Below, piece after piece: positions 35,690 to 40,595 of a stretch of DNA of 40,595 nt; positions within the stretch are counted from its first letter, which is position 1, and each line of letters opens with the position of its first letter. The stretch is taken from the NCBI GenBank assembly GCA_041750975.1, contig JBGSYN010000240.1, forward strand, positions 1-40,595, given 5' to 3'. Made by a program: the position numbers and the translations under genes. The stretch is from JBGSYN01 sp041750975 (lineage in GTDB: Bacteria; Pseudomonadota; Alphaproteobacteria; Geminicoccales; Geminicoccaceae). Below the pieces are notes generated by a model. That model did not search any database, had not been told where the DNA came from, and saw only the letters and a program-made list of their open reading frames with translations.

Positions 35690-36862
35690 TCAGCCGATCT
35701 TGACGTGGCGCGTGATCTGCCCGTTGCTCTCCCAATAGGTGTGTTTGCCGGTGATCCAGGGATCGTCCATCGCGGGCTGGATCTGGCCTGAATTGTCGAT
35801 GGCGCGCGACGTGACCGTGTGTTCACCGGGCGTAGGCTCAGGCCAGTCCATAGACCAGATGGTCCATGCGAATTCCGCCTCTTCAGAGGTGTCAAGTTCC
35901 GCCGTCTGCCAGGCCCCGTCATCGATCTGCACCTCGACTTTCTCGATCGGTGCACCCCAGGCCGCTCCGGTGATAAGATAGCCAGCTTCATTCCGGGTGA
36001 CCTTGGCAGGGGCGGACTTCAGATTGGTGCGGCCGACGGAAGTCTCGGCCCAGACCGTTTCGCCATTGTGAACTTCCTCGCGGATCGTGACATAGTTGCG
36101 ACCCATAAGCAGGTTCATGAACCGGCGGTCGCGCAATTCGATGCGCTTCAGCCATTTGATATTGGCGATCCCATGCCAACCGGGCACAATGAGCCGCAGG
36201 GGGAAACCGTTGGCAGCCGGAAGCGCGGCGCCGTTCATCTCGTAGCAGATCAGAACGTTTGGGTTCATCGCATCTTCGAGTGACATGCTACGCGCGAAAT
36301 TCTGTTGCATCACGACATCGCGAATTTCGTCCTTGAGCTCGACCTCGCCCGAATCGGTGCCCCAAAAAACCACCTCGATCGCATCGCTGGCCACGTTCGC
36401 CTCCTCGAGCACCGAAGCCAGTGGTGTGCCCGCCCAGCGCGCATTGCCGATCAAGCCCGTGACGAATGGACGACCGTGATTGCCTGAACATTCGACCGTG
36501 AAAATAACTTCCTGTCTAGGCCGGCTCTTGATGTCCGCCAATGTCAGGCTCATCGGATTTCCGACCAGACCATCGATCTCGAGGCTCCAATTCGCGGCAT
36601 CGATCACCGGGCGGTCGAAATGCGAGATGCTGAAGAATTGGTTATTGGGCGTGATCCAGGAATCGAGCTCTTCCCAATTCAGCTGGTTCTGGATCGCGTC
36701 CGGTCTCGGATTTGGTGCTCGCTTGTCAAGCCAGGGAATGACCTCGTCGTCCGGACGGCTCGGAAAGGCGCGAGCGCTGCGCGCTGACTGCAGTACAGAG
36801 AACGCGGCCAAGGCCGCTGTGCTGTTGGAGATGAACTCTCGACGTGGGATATAGGACGACAT
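35690..36862 (-). CDS. Sulfite-oxidase-family molybdoenzyme, Tat-exported
   Basis: This periplasmic molybdopterin enzyme probably oxidises sulfite or a related substrate. The 390-residue product begins with a Tat-type signal (RREFISNS, then AALAAFSVL), has the molybdenum-ligand Cys125 in FTVECSGNHGRP, the cofactor region through GFPLRLIVPGWHG, and a C-terminal Mo-co dimerisation domain. The ATG at 36862 is preceded by GAAGGG. No cytochrome c subunit is next to it, unlike many SorAB pairs. It is divergent from ada and convergent with the TRIC gene. Confidence 0.9.
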   Translation of the reverse strand: MSSYIPRREFISNSTAALAAFSVLQSARSARAFPSRPDDEVIPWLDKRAPNPRPDAIQNQLNWEELDSWITPNNQFFSISHFDRPVIDAANWSLEIDGLVGNPMSLTLADIKSRPRQEVIFTVECSGNHGRPFVTGLIGNARWAGTPLASVLEEANVASDAIEVVFWGTDSGEVELKDEIRDVVMQQNFARSMSLEDAMNPNVLICYEMNGAALPAANGFPLRLIVPGWHGIANIKWLKRIELRDRRFMNLLMGRNYVTIREEVHNGETVWAETSVGRTNLKSAPAKVTRNEAGYLITGAAWGAPIEKVEVQIDDGAWQTAELDTSEEAEFAWTIWSMDWPEPTPGEHTVTSRAIDNSGQIQPAMDDPWITGKHTYWESNGQITRHVKIG

Positions 36863-37190
36863 TCCATTGCCCTTCCTGACGGACTTTTTGGGTACCTCGT
36901 TAGGAGCCGCACCCCATTTCCCGGTTTTCGACTCCAGTAACAATATTACCATATCAGCGGGTATACGACAAACTATCTTTGAAAAATAAGTACGGCGTCA
37001 AACAACGCGATCTTGCAAAGATATGGCCATGTATAAGATCAAATTCTTTAAGGCTTTGTCGCTTAAGGCAAATGCTCCTCAACCTTTGAGCTCCCAAATA
37101 ATCGAGGAAGGCAGATACCCGATGACAAAAACTGAAATCGACGCCCGAATTTCGGCGGCACCTGGGTCGAAAAGAGGCTATGGAGACGGC
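36863..37190. other. Divergent intergenic region between the molybdoenzyme gene and ada
   Basis: This is a 328-base spacer if ada starts at 37191 (259 bases if it starts at 37122). Its centre (36940-37080) is AT-rich and should carry the promoters of both genes. Apart from the candidate minus-strand promoter I see no gene or clear hairpin. Confidence 0.5.
36943..36971 (-). promoter_or_regulatory. Candidate sigma70-type promoter for the sulfite-oxidase-family gene
   Basis: On the minus strand TTGTCG (36971-36966) and TAATAT (36948-36943) are separated by 17 bases, each matching four of six consensus positions, in an AT-rich spacer about 80 bases upstream of the ATG at 36862. Confidence 0.35.
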
Positions 37191-38273
37191 ATGCTGATGC
37201 TGACACCCTCCGATGACGAACTCTATGCGGCTCTCGTAACGCGCGACACCGCCTATGACGGGCTGGCGTTCGTGGGCGTCACGAGCACCGGCATTTTCTG
37301 CAGGCTCGTTTGCCCCGCCCGCAATCCAAAGCGCCAGAACTGCGTGTTCTTCGAGAGCGTTGGCCAGTGCCTGGATGCGGGTTTCCGGCCGTGCAAACGA
37401 TGCCGGCCGCTGTCGCCGTTGAATGGTGCGGAGCCCATCGTCCAAAAGCTGGTCGAGGCGCTCGAAGCCGAGCCGGGCCGGCGGTGGCGGGAAGGCGACA
37501 TCGCGGCAATGGGACTCGATCCCTCGACCGTGCGCCGCGCCTTCAAGCGCCAGTTGGGCATGACTTTTCTCGACATGGCGCGGCTCAGCCGCGTCCATAG
37601 CGGGGCCGAGAGCTTGTCGTCGGGCGGCAAGGTCATCGACGCCCAGCTCGATGCGGGGTTCGATTCGGGAAGCGGGTTTCGGGCCGCCTTTGGCCGGATG
37701 CTGGGGCAGGCGCCCTCACGCTTTTCCGGTGGCGAGCTGCTGCGCGCCGATTGGATCGAGACGCCCCTTGGCGGCATGATCGCCATCGCCGACAAGCATG
37801 CGCTGCACCTGCTCGAGTTCTTCGACCGCAAGGCGCTCCCCGCGGAACTCAAAACCCTGCAGCGAGATGCGAAAGGGGCCCTGGGCTTCGGACGCTATCC
37901 GCCGATCGATCAGGTCGAAGCGGAACTCAAGGCCTATTTCGAGGGCCGATTGGCGCGTTTTGAGACCAAACTGGCGCTTACGGGTAGTGAATTTACGCGC
38001 AGGGTCTGGGACGAGCTGCGCCGGATCCCACCCGGAGAGACCCGAAACTATGGCGAGATCGCCAGGGCCATCGGCCGGCCGAGCGCCACCAGAGCGGTGG
38101 CGCGGGCCAACGGCGCCAATCGCCTCGCCATCCTGATCCCGTGTCATCGGGTGATCGGTGCGGACGGAACACTCACCGGCTACGGCGGCGGCCTCTGGCG
38201 CAAGCGCCGGCTCATCGATCACGAGCAAAAGCTTTGCCGGGCTCTGACCATATCAGAAAGGCTCAAACAATGA
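37191..38273 (+). CDS. ada: Bifunctional DNA repair methyltransferase / transcriptional regulator Ada
   Basis: It repairs O6-alkylguanine and methylphosphotriesters and activates the adaptive response. The 360-residue product has the N-terminal zinc domain with four cysteines (Cys37, 41, 68, 71; TGIFCRLVC and CKRCRPL), an AraC-type helix-turn-helix around residues 85-180, and the C-terminal methyltransferase with the acceptor Cys318 in IPCHR. I prefer the ATG at 37191 (GGAGA five bases upstream; matches the usual Ada N-terminus); an ATG at 37122 with GAGGAAGG upstream would add 23 residues. The stop overlaps the next ATG as ATGA. Confidence 0.93.
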   Translation: MLMLTPSDDELYAALVTRDTAYDGLAFVGVTSTGIFCRLVCPARNPKRQNCVFFESVGQCLDAGFRPCKRCRPLSPLNGAEPIVQKLVEALEAEPGRRWREGDIAAMGLDPSTVRRAFKRQLGMTFLDMARLSRVHSGAESLSSGGKVIDAQLDAGFDSGSGFRAAFGRMLGQAPSRFSGGELLRADWIETPLGGMIAIADKHALHLLEFFDRKALPAELKTLQRDAKGALGFGRYPPIDQVEAELKAYFEGRLARFETKLALTGSEFTRRVWDELRRIPPGETRNYGEIARAIGRPSATRAVARANGANRLAILIPCHRVIGADGTLTGYGGGLWRKRRLIDHEQKLCRALTISERLKQ

Positions 38274-39062
38274 ACCAAGCCCAGAAAGCTCGAGATTTCG
38301 CTGCGCTTCATGTGCGAGGCGATCCGCTGATCCTCTACAATATCTGGGACGCCGGCAGCGCCAGGGCGGTCGTGGCGGCCGGTGCCAGGGCCGTAGCAAC
38401 CGGCAGCCGGTCGGTCGCGGCGGCACACGGTTTCGACGATGGCGAAGCTATTCCGCTCGATTGGCTCGAGCGGATCGTGGCGCGGATCGCGACTGTCGTC
38501 GAAGCGCCTTTGAGCGTCGATTTCGAAGGCGGCTATGCCGAAGCGCCGGACGATATCGCCGGCAACGCCGCTCGACTCATCAATGTCGGCATGGCCGGCC
38601 TCAACTTCGAGGATCAAATCGTCGGCGGTGCGGGGCTCTATGGCGTACCGCAGCAATGCGATCGGATCGAGGCTATTCGCCGCTTCGCCGACGCGCTTGA
38701 AGTTCCACTCTTCATCAATGCGCGCACCGACCTGTTCCTGCAGGCCAAGGACCGCTCAGGGCCATCCGGGTCTGCTGGACGACGCCAAGGCGCGGGCCAC
38801 TGCCTTCCAGCAAGCGGGTGCCAGTGGGTTTTTCGTCCCTGGTCTTGTTGATGAGAGCCTGATTGCGGAACTTTGCGCGGCAACGACGCTCCCGGTGAAC
38901 ATCATGATCATGGAAGGAGCGCCATCGATTGCCCGCCTCGCCGCACTCGGGGTCGCCCGTATCAGCTTCGGGCCGCTGCCGTTTGTGGCTCTGATGCAGG
39001 TACTGACCGACGACGCCAAGAACGCTTTCCATCCGAGCGGTGCACGACGCGACAAACCATAA
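38270..39062 (+). pseudogene. Isocitrate-lyase/PEP-mutase-family protein, broken by a one-base frameshift
   Basis: The N-terminal half (ILYNIWDAGSARAV, then SVDFEGGYAE with the metal-binding Asp-x-Glu, and INARTDLFLQ) reads from the ATG at 38270. After a GGG run at 38759-38761 the rest (HPGLLDDAKARA, GASGFFVPGL, VNIMIMEGAPS) continues in another frame to 39062. Removing one G restores RSGHPGLLDDA and a 263-residue protein of normal family length. The function would be C-C or P-C bond cleavage on a small oxo-acid (2-methylisocitrate lyase-like); exact substrate unknown. Translation is coupled to ada by ATGA. It could be a sequencing error in the homopolymer. Confidence 0.88.
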
Positions 39063-39267
39063 CGCATCAGCCTGCAGCACTGTCTTTGACTGAACGTTTC
39101 AGGATAGGGTGGAGATTACATCAGGTCCCGTTTATGCTAAGGTTTTCTCGCCTCAATGCAGCGGGACGACCGTCATGCAACACTATGCCGTGACCAGGAA
39201 TGCCTGGAGGTCACGATGCGATCGGTGGGCCACACGGCTTGCCGCCACCCTGATCGCGTCAGCCCCG

Positions 39268-39306
39268 ATTGACCACGACCAAAAGCTTTTCCGGGATCGC
39301 GTTTAG
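39268..39306 (+). pseudogene. Possible relic of an ada 3' end
   Basis: The codons IDHDQKLFRDRV followed by TAG resemble the Ada C-terminal stretch IDHEQKLCRAL at 38213-38245, with about 22 of 24 bases matching at the core. Sequence on either side does not clearly align. If real, the two Ada ends would bracket the isocitrate-lyase-family gene. It is short enough to be chance. Confidence 0.25.
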
Positions 39307-40088
39307 GCGAACCGGGGCACGATAGAGGGCCGATTGAGGTTCAGGACGGGGCCCGCACCTTGGCCGTCGAAGCCGTGCTCATTGAGCTTCGCCTTGGCCT
39401 TGCGGCCGACAACGATGGTGATGATCAAGGTTGCCAGAATGCCGGCTGCGAAAAAGGCGATGCGGGCGGTCGAGGTCTCGCCGGATGCAGCGCTGCCGCC
39501 CAGGGAGCCAAGCCAGACATAGAGGAGCGTGCCGGGAAGAATGCCGACTGCCGTCGCCATGATATAGGGCCAGAATTCGACGGAGATGACGCCGAGCACC
39601 CAATTTTGGAGGCTGAACGGGATCGCCGGCGACAACCGCAGGAGGCCGACCACGATCCAACCGTCCTCGTTGATCGCGGCGTCGACGGCACGGAAGCGCG
39701 GTCGCTCCTTCATGGCTCGTTGCACACGGTCGCGCAGCAGGTGCCGCGAGGCGAGGAAGGCTATCCCGGCACCGGCGACCGCGCCGAGGACGACGAGGGG
39801 AAAGCCCCACAAGCCGTAGGCAAGCCCGGCCGCGATCGTCAGGATCGCACTTGGCACCAAGGCCGCCGTCGCCAACGCATAAATGACCAGGAAGGCGATC
39901 CAGCCTGCCGTGCCTAGTCCCTGAAGCCAGTCTCGATAGGCCTGGGCCCAGGCCTGCACGGGCAAAAAGAAGCTCGCCGCGATCAAGCCCACCGCAATGA
40001 GGGAGACCGCTCCCCATTTGAAGTAGGCCGGAATTCCGCCTGCGTCATCGCCGTTCCGCCCGGATGCTTCGCTATCTGATTTTTGCAT
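39303..40088 (-). CDS. TVP38/TMEM64-family inner-membrane protein
   Basis: This 261-residue member of the DedA/SNARE-associated superfamily has a hydrophilic N-terminus, a first helix (AVSLIAVGLIAASFFLPV), then the family core with ALVPSAILTIAAGLAYG and RLSPAIPFSLQNWVLG, and a last helix near residue 220. Relatives are implicated in lipid scrambling or membrane homeostasis. I chose the ATG at 40088 because AAGGA sits five bases upstream; ATGs at 40112 and 40160 lack that. Its 3' end slightly overlaps the small relic on the other strand. Confidence 0.87.
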   Translation of the reverse strand: MQKSDSEASGRNGDDAGGIPAYFKWGAVSLIAVGLIAASFFLPVQAWAQAYRDWLQGLGTAGWIAFLVIYALATAALVPSAILTIAAGLAYGLWGFPLVVLGAVAGAGIAFLASRHLLRDRVQRAMKERPRFRAVDAAINEDGWIVVGLLRLSPAIPFSLQNWVLGVISVEFWPYIMATAVGILPGTLLYVWLGSLGGSAASGETSTARIAFFAAGILATLIITIVVGRKAKAKLNEHGFDGQGAGPVLNLNRPSIVPRFA

Positions 40089-40309
40089 CGATCCTTCACT
40101 CGACGGAACCATGTGTGTGTCGTGTGCTAAACTTGATGGCCGGGCGATCGTTTCCAGCATGAGATCTCACGAGGCGGCGACTGGAGCGCGACGTTGCATC
40201 AGCGGGGACATCGGCTTAGCGGCCGGGCTTACCGCCATCGCGGCATTGTTGATGATCGGCCGGCCGAACCATGGTATGGAATGCGGGTCTTCGTAGCGGG
40301 AGGATGTGC

Positions 40310-40552
40310 ATGGTCCAAGGTCCGGTCTTCAGAGAATCCTGGGGGTGGCGAGATGCCTTACCGACCTTGCCGATCGCCAGCGTGATGATGGCGATCGTGC
40401 TGGTTCTGGGCAGCGGAAACCTCACAGTGCGCGCCGAGCTCTATTCGCAGGAGACGATTCGCGCCGAGATGCAGCGTTTCTATCGGGCCTATCTCGACCG
40501 CGAGCTTGACGACGGCGAACTCGATCGGGTGGTCGAGGAATATGTGGCGTAA
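40310..40552 (+). CDS. Small predicted secreted protein, unknown function
   Basis: This 80-residue frame has a hydrophobic segment IASVMMAIVLVLG followed by a possible signal-peptidase site (TVRA), leaving a mature part of about 47 residues rich in Glu, Asp and Arg (RAEMQRFYRAYLDRELDDGELDR), probably helical. GGGAGG lies six bases before the ATG at 40310. I do not recognise the family. The remaining 43 bases to the window end show no feature. Confidence 0.5.
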   Translation: MVQGPVFRESWGWRDALPTLPIASVMMAIVLVLGSGNLTVRAELYSQETIRAEMQRFYRAYLDRELDDGELDRVVEEYVA

Positions 40553-40595
40553 TTCGGCGAGAATGGCTGCGAGACCGCCTGCGTCCAAGCCCTGG

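Noticed and set aside
39109..39306. 65-codon frame between the isocitrate-lyase-family gene and the TVP38 gene
   Set aside because: It has no good ribosome binding site and atypical composition. Only its last 13 codons are of interest, as a possible Ada relic.
1..40595. tRNA, rRNA, CRISPR arrays, insertion sequences, riboswitches
   Set aside because: I looked for cloverleaf-like segments, regularly spaced repeats, transposase motifs and known riboswitch cores, and saw none.

Overview
The window is a GC-rich, tightly packed chromosomal segment. Genes overlap by TGATG, ATGA or GTGA junctions, Shine-Dalgarno sequences are GGAG/AAGGA-like, and the gene families fit an alphaproteobacterium, perhaps a Rhodospirillales- or Rhizobiales-like lineage. 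That placement is an inference from family content. I see no rRNA, tRNA, CRISPR array, transposase or integrase.

Layout. (1) 1-10344 is a surface-polysaccharide locus. A leftward unit holds an Alg14/Alg13-like glycosyltransferase pair (pssD, pssE), rmlB and a cut-off rmlD. A rightward unit holds rfbF, an SDR-epimerase/C-methyltransferase fusion, two more C-methyltransferase-like genes and a flippase. A 0.5 kb AT-rich divergent spacer separates them. (2) 10341-12271 is a leftward HTTM plus DCC (DUF393) pair. (3) 12530-22601 is metabolic: a Gfo/Idh/MocA oxidoreductase, an unknown secreted protein, a sulfatase, a PQQ-type sugar dehydrogenase, the glutathione-dependent formaldehyde pathway (frmA intact, S-formylglutathione hydrolase frameshifted), a propionyl-CoA synthetase and a class I/II aminotransferase. 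(4) 22602-24352 is a cbpA-cbpM chaperone module bracketed by two copies of the 3' end of an ABC ATPase gene. (5) 24266-30631 is a leftward peptide-type ABC importer operon (SBP, two permeases, fused double ATPase) with a TetR gene upstream. (6) 30772-35664 is an SDR gene and a TRIC/UPF0126 membrane gene, split by a copper-linked insert (scsB and a decayed copA) and duplicated with reciprocal truncations. (7) 35690-40552 holds a sulfite-oxidase-family enzyme, Ada, a frameshifted isocitrate-lyase/PEP-mutase-family gene, a TVP38/TMEM64 membrane protein and a small secreted protein.

The main observation is structural. At two places, possibly three, small gene modules are flanked by direct repeats of host gene ends. 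The copper case has the reciprocal-truncation geometry of a single-crossover (Campbell-type) integration. The cbpAM case looks like insertion into the 3' end of a protein gene with that end restored. The most interesting biochemical unit is the CDP-glucose-linked methyltransferase operon with its fused epimerase/C-methyltransferase; its product is unknown, and no typical CDP-glucose 4,6-dehydratase is present. Two further genes each carry a single-base frameshift, so assembly quality should be checked before calling them true pseudogenes.
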